A stretch of 64,000 nt of DNA. Origin: Rhynchopus euleeides. Taxonomy: Eukaryota > Euglenozoa > Diplonemea > Diplonemida > Diplonemidae. The position numbers and the translations under genes were made by a program. The number at the start of each line of letters is the position of its first letter. Position 1 is the first letter of the stretch. The DNA is taken from the NCBI GenBank assembly GCA_963210315.1, contig OY723295.1, positions 1,528,501 to 1,592,500 on the forward strand. Direction: 5' to 3'. The notes beneath the pieces are model-generated. The model was not told the DNA's origin. It was given only the letters and a program-made list of their open reading frames with translations, and searched no databases. This document shows, piece by piece, positions 21,755-32,192 of the stretch.

Positions 21755-22744
21755 ATGCGTCGGTGCGCAATTCTGTTCTACAAGAAGGCGGTTGATTCGA
21801 CCTACGCAGCGGCACCCAAGCCGGGCGAGTCACGATTCTGGGGGTTGATCGCAGGGAACTACTGTGCACAGCTGACGACCTACAACACAGGCCCAACGTT
21901 TGAGGAGAAACCTGTTGTCCACACGGAGCTGGCTGCCGTCGCGGTTGACGAGGATGACAAAGGGCTCAGCAGGGATATCGTGTTCGTCACGCCGAAGGGC
22001 TCGCAGTCAGAAGAGGATCTGAAGACGGGGGGTCTCTGCTCTCTGATGTACGGCTCTGCAAACCCGCAGATCATGCACTTCTTCAACCAGCTGGAGGCAA
22101 AGTGCTGGACCTCCACCATCACGGGGAGGGGCGAGCTGCTGGATGCAGGGGAGGGCGGGTCCATCGTCTTCGCAGCGCATTTTGCGGAAAACCCATACCT
22201 TGTCGGGGTTGCGAAGCAGCAGCAGCAGCAGGGGCCTTCCGCAGCGGGCAGCAGAAACTACAAGGTGCTGCGAAACCAGCTGAAGGATGAGGAGGAGGAG
22301 GGTGACGACGGCTCGGCGCCTTCGCTGGACAGCTACTCGCTGTGGAGGCTGAAGCAGGAGAATGGGTTTCTCGGTAGGCCCGACGGTGGCCTGGACAAGC
22401 AGTCCGTCCTGACGCTCCCCAAGCTCGACCCCCTGGGTTCGGTGAACCAGCGGTGGGTGACTCGGATAAACTTCAGGCGGGACATCCTGACGGAGGGCAT
22501 CCGCACGGCCTACTCCATCCCCATCATCAACCCTTGGGCATTCCACATCGACTGCAAAGGGTTTTATGTGATGGGACAAACCGAGGACGACCCGACCTGG
22601 CGGGAGTTCTTCCTGGAGTGGGGTCCGAACATGGTGTTCGACGAGCCGCGGCAGGTCAAAACCTGGTGGCAGGAGTTTGTCGACCAGGCGAATGTTTCGT
22701 ACGACAATGTGACTGTCGGAAAGCCTGACGATCTCACGCGGTGA
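21755..22744 (+). CDS. Possible FMN-binding split-barrel protein
   Basis: A single-exon gene of 329 residues. The N-terminal half has a pattern typical of pyridoxamine-phosphate-oxidase-like split barrels: an LAAVAVDEDD strand, IVFVTPKGSQSEEDLKTGG followed by CSLMYGSANP (like the 'strhtrNLrrnPrvsL' stretch), then the TSTITGRGELLDAGE strand and an FAAHFAENPYL helix. A poly-Gln and acidic insert (about residues 150-190) follows. The C-terminal part (PWAFHIDCKGFYVMG) could be the closing strand. No direct flavin ligand can be proved by eye. It might bind FMN or heme, or be a non-catalytic CREG-like protein. No signal peptide is clear. The ATG at 21755 follows a CAC-rich leader. Confidence 0.55.
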   Translation: MRRCAILFYKKAVDSTYAAAPKPGESRFWGLIAGNYCAQLTTYNTGPTFEEKPVVHTELAAVAVDEDDKGLSRDIVFVTPKGSQSEEDLKTGGLCSLMYGSANPQIMHFFNQLEAKCWTSTITGRGELLDAGEGGSIVFAAHFAENPYLVGVAKQQQQQGPSAAGSRNYKVLRNQLKDEEEEGDDGSAPSLDSYSLWRLKQENGFLGRPDGGLDKQSVLTLPKLDPLGSVNQRWVTRINFRRDILTEGIRTAYSIPIINPWAFHIDCKGFYVMGQTEDDPTWREFFLEWGPNMVFDEPRQVKTWWQEFVDQANVSYDNVTVGKPDDLTR

Positions 22745-22780
22745 TGTTCGCCGTGGGGGGGGGCTGTGGGGCAGAGTAGT

Positions 22781-22842
22781 GCTGTGTGCATCACATCAAA
22801 AGCAGAGGTGGTGTGTTCGGCGCGTTTTACTCTGCTGCAAAA
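22781..22842 (+). promoter_or_regulatory. Conserved CACATCAAG downstream element (well conserved copy)
   Basis: Begins 37 bases after the stop at 22744. ATCACATCAAAAGCAG, GGTGTGTTCGG and CTCTGCTGCAAAA follow each other exactly as at 15671. The dispersed repeat at 22843 starts immediately after it. Confidence 0.45.
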
Positions 22843-23065
22843 TATTTTTACGAGTTACGAGCGACGAAGCGTAGCGAAGTCGCGAAGTAACGAAGGAAAT
22901 CGTACGACTGAAGCTTTGGATTAGCACCTCATGCCACTTCACAGGGCCTCAACACAGCCTTGAGACAGCAAGTGTGCGCTCAACAAAAAGTAGTCCGGAA
23001 CTGTTCTCCCACAGTTGCTGGACAGGGTGTCTATATTAAAGCGAAAGGAGTACGATTTTTACTCA
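22843..23065 (+). repeat. Dispersed repeat, about 225 bp, copy 1
   Basis: Nearly identical to 46969-47198. It begins at TTTTTACGAGTT, includes phased CGAAG motifs (GACGAAGCGTAGCGAAG), a GGATTAGCACC block and a TTGAGACAGCAAGTGTGCG block, and ends near AGTACGATTTT. Size and dispersal fit a SINE-like or other non-autonomous element. I see no clear tRNA-type A/B boxes and no target duplication. Confidence 0.8.
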
Positions 23066-23763
23066 TGTTGTGTCGTGAGTATGGGGTGGGTGGGGTGGGG
23101 GGAGGTTGGGTGTGTTGTCGGGGAGGGTGAGAGCGGCGCGCGCTGTCAGCGAGTCTCTCCCGGTGGTTTTCACCATTGCGTTCTTCCGTCTTCATCGCGC
23201 TTGCGTCGGCTGGAGCTGTGCGGCTGGAGCGGGTGCGGTGCGCCCCCAGCAGGCCAAACAGTGTTGAGAGAGAGAGAGAGAGCGAGATCTGCCGGTGTAG
23301 CGGATGTGGAAACAGACCATGCAAGGGCGTGGTCTGTTCTCCGGTGCGTTCCTGCTGCACTGCGGGCAAACAACGATTGTTGGGGAGGAGGGGTGTGGTG
23401 TGGTGGGGGAGGCGGTGGGGGGAGGGGGGGGGGGGGTGGGCGGATCCGAGTGTGTCGGAATAACACACCACACGCATGCGCAGCAGCGCCCGAAAAAAAT
23501 ACGGAAACGGGACAGCCATGCCCACACACCCCCGCACACCCCACCGTGCCCCGCTTGTCACTAAAAAACCCCACCTCTCCTGTGATTCCAGGAGGCGTCC
23601 TCCCCGAAGAGCTGGGCGCGGTTCCCCCTTGAGCTGGCTTTTTAGCAGAATACGCCTGCCACACAGCACTTCCCTCAGAGTTCACCCCACCCCCCCCTCT
23701 CTCTCTTTCTCTGTTACATCTCACCCGTTCTCCGCTGTACCTTCACCCATCCCAGCCCCTCCC
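23066..23763. other. Intergenic, no gene supported
   Basis: G-rich then C-rich leader with an AG microsatellite near 23265-23282. No convincing coding exon is seen. Confidence 0.45.
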
Positions 23764-26469
23764 ATGGACATCGTACTCCGCGACGCAGACTCAGGCCGTG
23801 AGACCACCGTCGAGCTCGACATAGACGACACCTTCAGCACCCTCCTCTCCAAAACCACCCTCCTTGGCTACAACCCTGAACATGCCGACCTCTCCATTTG
23901 CGACACACCCATCGAGGGCGACCCAACCGACAAGGTCTCCAGCATGGCCGCCATCGAGTCGGGCTCCACCGTCACCGTCACCGCCTCTGTGAAGTCGTTT
24001 GCGAGGGACCTGGAGGAGGGAGCCGCCGACCTCTCTGAGATCCCCCTCTGGGCCAGGTCGCGCCGAGAGTGCATCCTCGCCGCGCTCTCCTGTGGGGGCC
24101 TGGTGGACATCCCGGAGGCCCTCTGGGGCGACAGGGAGGTGATGACCGCAGCGCTCCCCTCCAACCCGGACAGCTTCCACCTCGCCCCCCCGCACCTCCG
24201 CGACGACGAGACCTTCGCCGCAGCTGCGGTCCGCCGCGACCCACGCCTCTACTGGCGCCTCACGGAAGCCACCCGACTCCTCAACGAACCGGCCAGAGAG
24301 GCTGCTTACAGAGGCCTCTTCAGGCAGATGCACCCCACCCTCCGCGGGGTACGCGATGTCCTCCTCGCCGCAATGGAGTCCGACAGCTCTGCCTACGCCC
24401 TCGCCTCTCCGGAGCTCCGCGCCGACCCATCCATCTTCCACGAGGGAACCCGCGCCTTCGGCGCGGGTCTCCTCAGGCATGCCGCGCATTCCCTCCGGGA
24501 TGACGAGGATTGTGTCCTCGCCTCGGCCAGCGCCAACCCCGAGGAGCTCATCCATGCCTCCGCCAGGCTTCGGAACGACATCCCCTTCCTCCGAAACCTC
24601 GTGGAGAAGCAGGGCGCCGCGCTGCACTTCGCCTTGGAGGCACCTCGGGGTGACCGGGACACCGTTCTCTCCGCGATAGCCCAATGCGGGGACTCTCGCG
24701 GGTTTCCTCCGATCCTCTCCTCAGCCTCGGAGACCCTCTGTGGGGACCGGGATGTGGTTCTCTCCGCAGTCTCCCACAGGGGGGACTCCCTCCGGCACGC
24801 CTCCACTGCTCTCCGTGGGGACCGCGAGGTGGTGCTCGCTGCTCTCGCCTCGGAGGGGCGAGCCAGCCCCGCGCAGCGTGGGACAGGGGGTCTGCCACCA
24901 CTCCGCGTCTTTTCAACCCCCAGGTGTTCCCTTTTCGACCCTTCCTGCATCCGTCATGCCTCTGAAGAGCTCCGTGATGATGTCGAGATCGCCCTCTCCG
25001 CACTCCGCCTCAGCTGCCTCGACTCATTCCCCTACCTCGGGGAGCAAGTCCGCGGGGTGTCTAAAGTTGCCCGCGCAGCTGCCCTGCGAGGGGATCTCAG
25101 CGGAGGCCCGGAGAAGCACCCTCTCCTCTCGGATAAACCCTTTGTCCTGAAGGTGGTGGGGGTTAACACGCACACCCTGCTGCACGCCGCGGAGGCGATG
25201 CGGCAGGACCCGAATGTGATCGCCTCCGTGCCCCACACAGGGGAGGGGCATGTCCTGGCACCCCGGATCAAACGGGGGGTTCTGTCGTGGGAGCTGGGGG
25301 AGGTGGACCTCGCCACGGTGTTCAGCGGGGCCACTCCGGAGAGGCGGGGGGTGAAGGAGGTGGTGTGGGACAGGGAGGAGAACCCGTGGCGCACCACCTA
25401 CCGGTATGCGTCGGAGGGGGTCCGGGGGGATCGGGATATGGCGAGGGAGATCCTGAGGTACCATCCGGAGATGTTGCGTTGCGTCACACCTCCTCTCTGC
25501 GATGACGAGGAGGTGGTGCTCAGCGCGGTTGGCATCCCCGATGATGTTTCAAGCCAGATCCAGGAGGGCTGTGTGGGAAGCGTCGCGGCATCGCGTGCGC
25601 CGCTAATCCTCACCGCATCGCACCGCCTCCGGGGGTGCCCCGCATTCATGCTCCGCGCCGTTCAGGCCAACCACTGGTGCCTCCGCTACGCAGACCCCGC
25701 GATTCGCTCCAACAAGGACATCGCCCTCGCCGCGCTCTCCTCCTCCGCCTCTGCACTGCATCGCACATCCCCCACCGACCCCAACGCCTCCTGCGACATC
25801 CTCTCCTCCCTCGAGCCACCCCTCCTCTCGGACCGGGATGTGGTTCTCTCCGCAGTCTCCCACAGGGGGGACTCCCTCCGACACGCCTCGACCTCCCTCC
25901 GTGGGGACCGCGAGGTGGTGCTCTCCGCGGTCAGGGCGGGGGGGGCTGTGCCGCTGCGGTATGCAGGCAGCGCTGTGCTGTGCAACAGGGAGGCGATGCT
26001 GGAGGCGGTGGAGGTGGATACGAAGTGTGCCGCGTTTGCATGTGGGGAGCTGCAGGAGGAGTGCGGGGAGCTGGCGCGGAGGCTGGCGGAGGAGGGGGGG
26101 GAGGACGAATATGTCATGTTCGACAGCGTCTGGGAGGCGGTGGAGGCGCTGGAGGGTGACGTGCATGTCTTCATGCACCTCCCGGATGCGATGCGCTACG
26201 ATATTGAGGTCGCGAGGGCCCTGCTGCAGCACGGCAGGGATGGGGCGCGCTACTTCCCCTGGCTGGGGGACAGCCTGCGCAACAACCCGGAGGTGGCAAT
26301 GGAGGCGGTGCTGGCATTCCCCTCTTATTATGCGTACGCCGGAGAGGATGTGCGTGGGTGCCGTGATTTCATCCTCTGCATCTCTGCGTCCCCTTCTGCT
26401 GTCATGCCCCCCAGCTGCTACGCTCTGAATGGCCTGGACAGCGACCCGGAGATCGATTGGGAGAAGTGA
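23764..26469 (+). CDS. Ubiquitin-like domain plus DUF4116 repeat protein
   Basis: A single-exon gene of 901 residues. Residues 1-78 look like a ubiquitin fold: MDIVLRDADSGRETTVELD, then TLLGYNPEHADLSICD, then an SGSTVTVTASVK end. Much of the rest consists of DUF4116-type repeats, each built on (L)RGDREVVLAALxxxGxxLxxAS. Clear examples include RDDEDCVLASASANPEELIHAS, CGDRDVVLSAVSHRGDSLRHAS and RGDREVVLSAVRAGG. DUF4116 arrays are found in several protist groups and have no known biochemical role. A helical-repeat binding scaffold is a reasonable inference. Two internal segments are almost identical at DNA level (24744-24843 and 25829-25928), which points to recent duplication or gene conversion. 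The ATG at 23764 directly opens the ubiquitin-like domain. Confidence 0.85.
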   Translation: MDIVLRDADSGRETTVELDIDDTFSTLLSKTTLLGYNPEHADLSICDTPIEGDPTDKVSSMAAIESGSTVTVTASVKSFARDLEEGAADLSEIPLWARSRRECILAALSCGGLVDIPEALWGDREVMTAALPSNPDSFHLAPPHLRDDETFAAAAVRRDPRLYWRLTEATRLLNEPAREAAYRGLFRQMHPTLRGVRDVLLAAMESDSSAYALASPELRADPSIFHEGTRAFGAGLLRHAAHSLRDDEDCVLASASANPEELIHASARLRNDIPFLRNLVEKQGAALHFALEAPRGDRDTVLSAIAQCGDSRGFPPILSSASETLCGDRDVVLSAVSHRGDSLRHASTALRGDREVVLAALASEGRASPAQRGTGGLPPLRVFSTPRCSLFDPSCIRHASEELRDDVEIALSALRLSCLDSFPYLGEQVRGVSKVARAAALRGDLSGGPEKHPLLSDKPFVLKVVGVNTHTLLHAAEAMRQDPNVIASVPHTGEGHVLAPRIKRGVLSWELGEVDLATVFSGATPERRGVKEVVWDREENPWRTTYRYASEGVRGDRDMAREILRYHPEMLRCVTPPLCDDEEVVLSAVGIPDDVSSQIQEGCVGSVAASRAPLILTASHRLRGCPAFMLRAVQANHWCLRYADPAIRSNKDIALAALSSSASALHRTSPTDPNASCDILSSLEPPLLSDRDVVLSAVSHRGDSLRHASTSLRGDREVVLSAVRAGGAVPLRYAGSAVLCNREAMLEAVEVDTKCAAFACGELQEECGELARRLAEEGGEDEYVMFDSVWEAVEALEGDVHVFMHLPDAMRYDIEVARALLQHGRDGARYFPWLGDSLRNNPEVAMEAVLAFPSYYAYAGEDVRGCRDFILCISASPSAVMPPSCYALNGLDSDPEIDWEK

Positions 26470-27390
26470 GGTGTAGTACAGTGTGCTGTGCGGTCAGTCG
26501 TCTATCTAGCCAAGTCACGGACAAGGTACAGCACTCTCGTTATCTTGCAGGGTATATTCCAGGATTTTCGAAAAAAAATTTCCGACTCGCTTTGTGGGGC
26601 CGGAAAACAGTTCACCAGGTGTGCTTTTTCGCGCCGCATCAACATGACAAATTCGCACTTCGCCCTTGCCCCCACACCCCATCACATGGCCCCTGATCTT
26701 CTGTCGCAAGGTCATGTCGACATGCGCGTCGCTGAGCCGGTTCCGATCCTTCGTCACTATCCTGCGGAGGTGTCGAAAAGCTGCGCTCCACACTGCATGC
26801 CCCCCGCTGCAAATGCACCAGCCAGAGCAGGGAGCGAATGACCCTGAGAACCCACTCTGACCCCCCACCCGGCCCGCGCCGTGCCGATCCAGGCTCAACC
26901 AACCTGTAATCCTCACAGCACCTGGGGTGGCGCACCTCCCCTCCTCCCTTGAGCGCCACTGTGACTCACGTCTGCAACAAAGGGAGAAAAAGGCCTCCTT
27001 CTCCAGGAATCGCCCCCACCCCACCCCCACCCTCACCAAGAGGGCGCGTGCTGCGCTGCCCACCTCCCCCCCTCCCACAGACAACTGCTACACACCCTCC
27101 CATTGTGCATTGATCTGCCTTGTACAACATATCTGGTGTAGTGAATACAAAAGGACTAACATTGCAAGAAGGGGCTGGGAGATTTACTTTTCCATTCACT
27201 CTCGACGATCAAAAACCCCCCCGCCCTCCCGTCACCCCCCACCCCCCCACCCTGCAGGTGTTGTTGTGAGGCTTGGGCAGCACCCCTCTCCTCTCTCGGT
27301 GAGGCTGTGCCCCCAACACCTCACCCCGGTGGTCCACGCACACACACACATATACTCTCCCACCCCCCCACCCCACCCCCCCCGCTGAAG
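26470..27390. other. Intergenic, no gene supported
   Basis: Mixed-composition DNA turning C-rich near 27220-27390. Frames here lack codon bias and no RNA gene is recognised. Confidence 0.5.
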
Positions 27391-28677
27391 ATGCAGCAGA
27401 AGAGCTTCTCGAGGAAGCTGTCCATTGCGGGGGCGGTGTATATTGTCTTCAGCTTATATCTGCTGTATGCCGAGCACAGCGAGGCAGGGGATGCGCGTGC
27501 GGAGGCTGAGACGCAGCAGCTGCGCTATCAGAGCACGCTGAAGCATAAGAAGGTGCTGTTGGAGGATGTGGAGGCAAAGCTTGCGACGACCAACACAGAG
27601 GTTGCCCGGTTAACCGAGGAGGTGAAGACCCTCCGCGCGGAGCGCGACGAGGCGAAGGAGAAGCTGGAGAAGGCGAGCTCGCTTGAGGAATCCCTGCGAT
27701 CCGACGTCGAGAGGGCGAAGTCGCGCCACGCGGAGCTCTCCTCCTCACACGACGACCTGAAGACGAAGCAGCACAAACACGAGGAGTCGCAGGAGACCCT
27801 GCAGCGCAACCTCAAGGAGGCAACCTCTGCGCTGCGCGAATGCACCGACTCCCTCAAAACCTGCCAGACAGAGAAGGCGGTGCTCGCGAAGGCGACACAA
27901 CCCCCTTGCCCTACGCAAGCTCCTGCGGGGGTGGCGGGGTCGGCGAACCGCACCGACTCGCCATCCGGTGCAGGGGAGAAAAAGGGGAAGGAGGGGGCGA
28001 AGGTGGGTGAGAAGGAGAAGGAGAAGGAAGCCGCACCCACCAAGAAGGGCCCTGCAGAGGAGAAGCCGAAGAAGGCGGAGAAGGACATGTCGGGGAGCTC
28101 GCACGGGGAGAAGACTGCCCATCCTGATTCGGTGGTGGTGAAGCACGCCGAGAGCAATGAGGTTGCGCTTGCGGAGGGTGACAAGGAGGCGGAGGCGCAT
28201 GTCAAGGCGCACGGTGGAAAGGGTGACTCCGCCGAAGGCTCGCAGATGGGGTCGGGCGGTGCGAAGGGGAAGCCCACGGTGAAGGCTGATGAGGGCAAGT
28301 CAGAGGGTGGGAGTGCCGATGATGAGTCCGGAGAGAGCAAGGAGGGCAGCGGGAAGAAGCAAGGTGACGCGGAGGAGAAGGAGGCGAAGGAGGGGGAAGG
28401 GGAGGCGAAGGGTGGTTTGGACGACTCTTCTTCCGTGCAGGGCCAGGAGAAGGAGGAGGGGCAGCAGAAGGCTGGCAGCGAGAAGGAGGGGGACAGCGAA
28501 GGGAGCAAGGGCGCGGTGGAGAAGGAGGAGGCCGGCAGCGAGAAGGAGATGCGGCAGCAGGAGGAGAGCAACGTCGGCGCTGAAGACTCTATGTCGCAGG
28601 CCAAGGGGAATGGGGATGCCGGGAGCGAAGAGCAGCAGCAGCAGCATCAGGAGGAGGGAGCGAATATTGAGAGTTAA
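27391..28677 (+). CDS. Type II membrane coiled-coil protein with Lys/Glu-rich tail
   Basis: A 428-residue single-exon gene. A short basic N-terminus (MQQKSFSRK) precedes one hydrophobic segment at about residues 11-27 (SIAGAVYIVFSLYLLYA), a signal-anchor pattern. Residues about 45-170 form a heptad-rich coiled coil. The remaining 240 residues are Glu/Lys/Gly/Ser-rich and disordered, with poly-Gln near the end. The architecture resembles Golgi or ER type II proteins such as GOLM-like proteins, but no sequence motif proves a family. The lumenal placement of the coiled coil is inferred from the signal anchor. Confidence 0.75.
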   Translation: MQQKSFSRKLSIAGAVYIVFSLYLLYAEHSEAGDARAEAETQQLRYQSTLKHKKVLLEDVEAKLATTNTEVARLTEEVKTLRAERDEAKEKLEKASSLEESLRSDVERAKSRHAELSSSHDDLKTKQHKHEESQETLQRNLKEATSALRECTDSLKTCQTEKAVLAKATQPPCPTQAPAGVAGSANRTDSPSGAGEKKGKEGAKVGEKEKEKEAAPTKKGPAEEKPKKAEKDMSGSSHGEKTAHPDSVVVKHAESNEVALAEGDKEAEAHVKAHGGKGDSAEGSQMGSGGAKGKPTVKADEGKSEGGSADDESGESKEGSGKKQGDAEEKEAKEGEGEAKGGLDDSSSVQGQEKEEGQQKAGSEKEGDSEGSKGAVEKEEAGSEKEMRQQEESNVGAEDSMSQAKGNGDAGSEEQQQQHQEEGANIES

Positions 28678-29804
28678 GGTGGGGGTGGGGGGTGGGGGGG
28701 GGGGGGTGGCACGTTTTTCCGTGTCGTAGAAAAATCCCTCAGAGGATGGAGGGATTTTGTCGTGGAAAAAAAATCCCCCCCCCCCCCCTCCCACACACGC
28801 TTTGCTTCTGTGTCCAGTTTGCCCAAAGGCGCTGATTAAGTTGTGTCCAGAAACAGGGGGGGGGGGTTGGGTAGGGACAGCCTTTATGCGGGGTGGGGGG
28901 GGGGGGTGGGGTAAGTAGATCTTTTAAGTAGGTAACAGCTGCCGTGCAACTGTGTCGGGGAGGCACATACACCGCGCCAACCCTGTGTAACGAAACTATG
29001 TTTGTTTAGACACACTCGTGTGAGGGGGGAGGGGTGTGGGGGTGAAGGTGTGGCTTTGGCAGGATGCACTCACTCACCTTCGCACAGGCGGGGGGAGGAG
29101 GGGGGGGGGTCGAAGCGTCAACTCATAAAACTGAAAACCCCACGGTGGGAGAGATTGACACGACGAAAACTGTCTGCAGCAGCGAGCAACACCTGAGCGC
29201 TTTCCCTGATACGAATCATTGTTTTTTTTGAGTCGAACAACAAAAGCCTCTCTTGATCCCAACCGAGGTGATACGCCGGCTTGGCCCAGACAAATTCTTC
29301 ACGCAATAATGCAGAGAAAAGCGTCTGCGAGGGGCGGGGGGGCCGTCAGGCTCCATCCCCTGGCATCCCCTTTGGGCCCAACCCCAACCCCCCCCCCCTC
29401 CTCCTGCCCGATGGCAGCTTTCCTTCGTCTTCTTGGTGCTGTTGCTCCCCTCTCCCCTCCCCTCCCCAGAAAGGTTGGGTGGCAGGGATGGGGGTGATGT
29501 AGTGTGCTCTGCTCTGCACTACGGTACCACCAAGACTCACGTGAGTGCGGTGTGGTGTGGTGTGGTGCACGATGCGGTAGTTATCGGGTGTCTGGATTCG
29601 ATTAGAGTCAGGACCCCGGCTACCATGTCTCTGTGGTGTGGTGCTGTATACCCAGAGAGGTACCGAAGGGAACGGGACACGCTCTAATTAACCTTGTGTG
29701 AATGGCGCAGGAGGAGGGAGAAAAGGGGGTGGGGGGTGGGCGGGCGAGGTTGGCTTGTGGTAGGTCACACCCGCCACTGCTCCCCCACCCCCACCCGACA
29801 CCGG
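28678..29804. other. Intergenic, G/C-homopolymer-rich
   Basis: Holds many G runs of ten or more and a short inverted motif (CCTCAGAGGATGGAGGG). At 29500-29530 it has TAGTGTGCTCTGCTCTGCA, which resembles the distal half of the CACATCAAG element. No gene is supported. Confidence 0.45.
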
Positions 29805-30487
29805 ATGGAAGCGCAGCCGTATCCCCCCCCCCCCCCCCCCAAATGGCTTGTGTCTAGCCTCCCATTCCAGCAGGATCCGTATGCCTTACCCCCTCCACCC
29901 CCCACCCTCCTCCCCCAGCACACCCCGCCATGTCCTTCTCCTTTCCCCTCTGCATCGCCTGCCTCTGGTGGGACATAGATGCCGTGGGTGGTTATCATGC
30001 TGATCAACTCTGGACACCCGCACAAGCTTCACCGCGTTCTCACGGCAATGGTCCTCCGCTGTAAAAAAGTAACGGCGCCGTGCCGTCATGCCGGGATTGC
30101 GGTTGGAACGCGCTCCCTCAGGGAAGGGCTGGGTCACCGGTGGATTCCCGTCCTTGTCGAAGCGGTGTGCCCCCCCCCCCCCCCCCCCCACCCCGGTCTT
30201 CCTCTTTCGTTTTCAGAATCCTGTGGAGCTTCGACCTGATCCCCCGCCTTATGCTGGCGCTACTGCTGGGTTGGCTCCTGCTGGGTCAGCAGCTGCAAAA
30301 GGTTTCGTTATCCGCCGCCTTGTTCTCGCGCCTATACGATTCTTCTTGGTCAAGCCACATTGATCATCCCGATGCCGATAGACATGGAGGTCCTCTTTCC
30401 CGTCGCCGGAACCTCCGCGTTTATTTTGATTGGGGTGTTTTTCTTAGAGGGGCTTGTCGAGAACCGAACACACCCACATGTTACTAG
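29805..30487 (+). CDS. Tentative two-exon small membrane protein
   Basis: Proposed exons are 29805-29878 and 30217-30487, giving about 114 residues. The donor is GTATGC, the main donor of this genome. The acceptor TTTCGTTTTCAG has the best polypyrimidine tract of the interval, and the phases agree. The product starts MEAQPYPPPPPPKWLVSS and continues into a hydrophobic segment (LMLALLLGWLLLG) before an Arg-rich tail. I recognise no family. Another frame in the second exon also encodes a hydrophobic stretch (VLFPVAGTSAFILIGVFFLE at about 30390-30450), so the splice model may be wrong. Transcript evidence would decide. Confidence 0.35.
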
Positions 30488-30584
30488 GAAGCGTTTTGTC
30501 TTGTTGTGTGTCGGGGGTAACCACCCCCGAGCGAAACGGAGTATATCAAAATTTCTTCAGGTGTGCCACACAGGGTGATGTAGG

Positions 30585-31028
30585 ATGCTGTCTGCCGAGG
30601 AACCTACCCGTGTTCCGGGGCCGTGTGGGTGGTGGGCCCGTCGTGAGGCGGTGCTCGGCCTTGCTATCCGGCACCGGCGGCAGCAGTCATACGACGAGTG
30701 GCGGCGCAGGAAGATCGCAGATGCAGTGGTGCGGAAGAAGGTGCGCGAGGCAGAGAGGCAGGCACACCAACGCAGCGTGGAGGCGCTGGACAGCCACAGG
30801 AAGGCGCGGTGCCGGTACCTGCTGAGGAAGCGTGCCCTGCTGTCTCGGCCCAGCACGGCCACGCCCCGGCCTGAATCGCGCACCCCGATTCCACCACCGG
30901 CGCGTCCGTTGTCATCGATGTCGAACTCGTCGTTCCAACGTGCCTTGCGCAGCCTTACACCGGCCCCACCGCCTTCGCGCCTTTCCAGGTGCTTCACACC
31001 CGTGTGTGTGGATGAGGTGCGGCTGTGA
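30585..31028 (+). CDS. Small basic hypothetical protein
   Basis: A 147-residue frame starting MLSAEEPTRVPGP. Residues about 30-90 are strongly Arg/Lys/Glu-rich and helical (YDEWRRRKIADAVVRKKVRE), followed by a Ser/Pro-rich tail. The helix resembles parts of flagellar or cytoskeletal coiled-coil proteins but there is no specific hit. GC at third positions is high, as in neighbouring genes. The sequence before the ATG contains ACACAG and TTCTTCAG, so an upstream exon is possible. Confidence 0.5.
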   Translation: MLSAEEPTRVPGPCGWWARREAVLGLAIRHRRQQSYDEWRRRKIADAVVRKKVREAERQAHQRSVEALDSHRKARCRYLLRKRALLSRPSTATPRPESRTPIPPPARPLSSMSNSSFQRALRSLTPAPPPSRLSRCFTPVCVDEVRL

Positions 31029-31307
31029 TGAGACTGTGCGGAGTGGAGGGGGAGGGGGAGGGTAACACTAACCCGCGGAGTAAATACCACGCCTCCGGTG
31101 GTGTTGTAGGTTGGCGCTGGCGCTGGCAACAAAAGGGGGTTGTGTGTCGGGTGGTGGCGCCGTGTTGACCCGTCTGTTTTTTTCGAAAGTGTGGCAGCCC
31201 ATCTCCTCCCCAGCCCCCGTTTTTGGTGGTGTTTTGTGTTGTTGGGGTGTGTTGTTGTAGGCCAATCCACCCACACCGCAGGCACTCGCGAAAAGACAAG
31301 ACTCAAT

Positions 31308-32192
31308 ATGGGTAAGGCCAAGCCTGTCGTGAAGAAGGGGGGGAAGAAGGAGGAGGAGAGCGACAAGAACCCCCTGCTGGTGTCCCGCCCGAAGAACTTC
31401 TCCGTCGGCAACGACCTGCCCCCGAAGCGCGATGTGAGCCGCTTCGTGCGCTGGCCGAAGTACGTCACCCGCCAGAGGCAGAAGCGCGTCCTGGAGCGCC
31501 GTCTCAAGGTACGTGCACACCCCCCATTTCACTCTGCCCTGACACCACACACCCCACGCAGGTGCCGTCTGCCCTGAACCAGTTCCGCCTGACGCTGGAG
31601 AAGCAGACGAAGAGCGAGCTGTTCAAGTTCCTGGCCAAGTACAAGCCGGAGACGGACAAGGAGCGTGCCGCTCGCCTGGGCAAGGACGCCGTGGCCAAGA
31701 AGGCTGACGCCAAGGCCGCTGCCTCGTCCGCGCCCGTGTCCCTGAAGTACGGGATCCAGCGTGTGACCCGCCTGGTGGAGGAGAAGCGCGCCAAGATGGT
31801 CGTGATCGCCCACGACGTGGACCCCATCGAGATCGTCGTCTGGCTGCCGTCCCTGTGCAAGGCCCAGAACGTGCCGTACTGCATCGTGAAGGGCAAGGTA
31901 TTCATCACCACACGCAGCACCACACACATGCACCTGCACCAGGCCCTCTGTGTGCACACGCCACCACCACGCCTGCCCTCCTCACCACCACCCGCCACAG
32001 GCCGCCCTTGGCAAGCTGGTGGGCATGAAGACCGCCACGTGCGTTGTCGTGGACCAGGTGCGTGGCGAGGACAACGCCCTGTTCAGCAAGCTGCAGGACG
32101 CCGCTCTGTCGGGCTTCAACAACAAGTACGACGACGTGCGCAAGGTGTGGGGCGGTCTGCAGATGGGCCGCAAGGGCCGCAAGTCCGAGTAA
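31308..32192 (+). CDS. RPL7A: 60S ribosomal protein eL8 (L7a)
   Basis: Three exons, 31308-31508, 31562-31897 and 32001-32192, encode 242 residues, the usual length for eL8. Diagnostic blocks are NPLLVSRPKNFSVGNDLPPKRDVSRFVRWPKYVTRQRQ, then LNQFRLTL.KQT..LFKFLAKYKPE, and the kink-turn RNA-binding L7Ae core KYGIQRVTRLVEEKRAKMVVIAHDVDPIEIVVWLP..CKAQNVPYCIVKGKAALGKLVG. The two introns are 53 and 103 bases long, with donors GTACGT and GTATTC, and both fall between codons. The protein binds 25S/28S rRNA and the 5.8S end in the large subunit. Codon use is strongly biased, as expected for a highly expressed gene. Confidence 0.97.
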
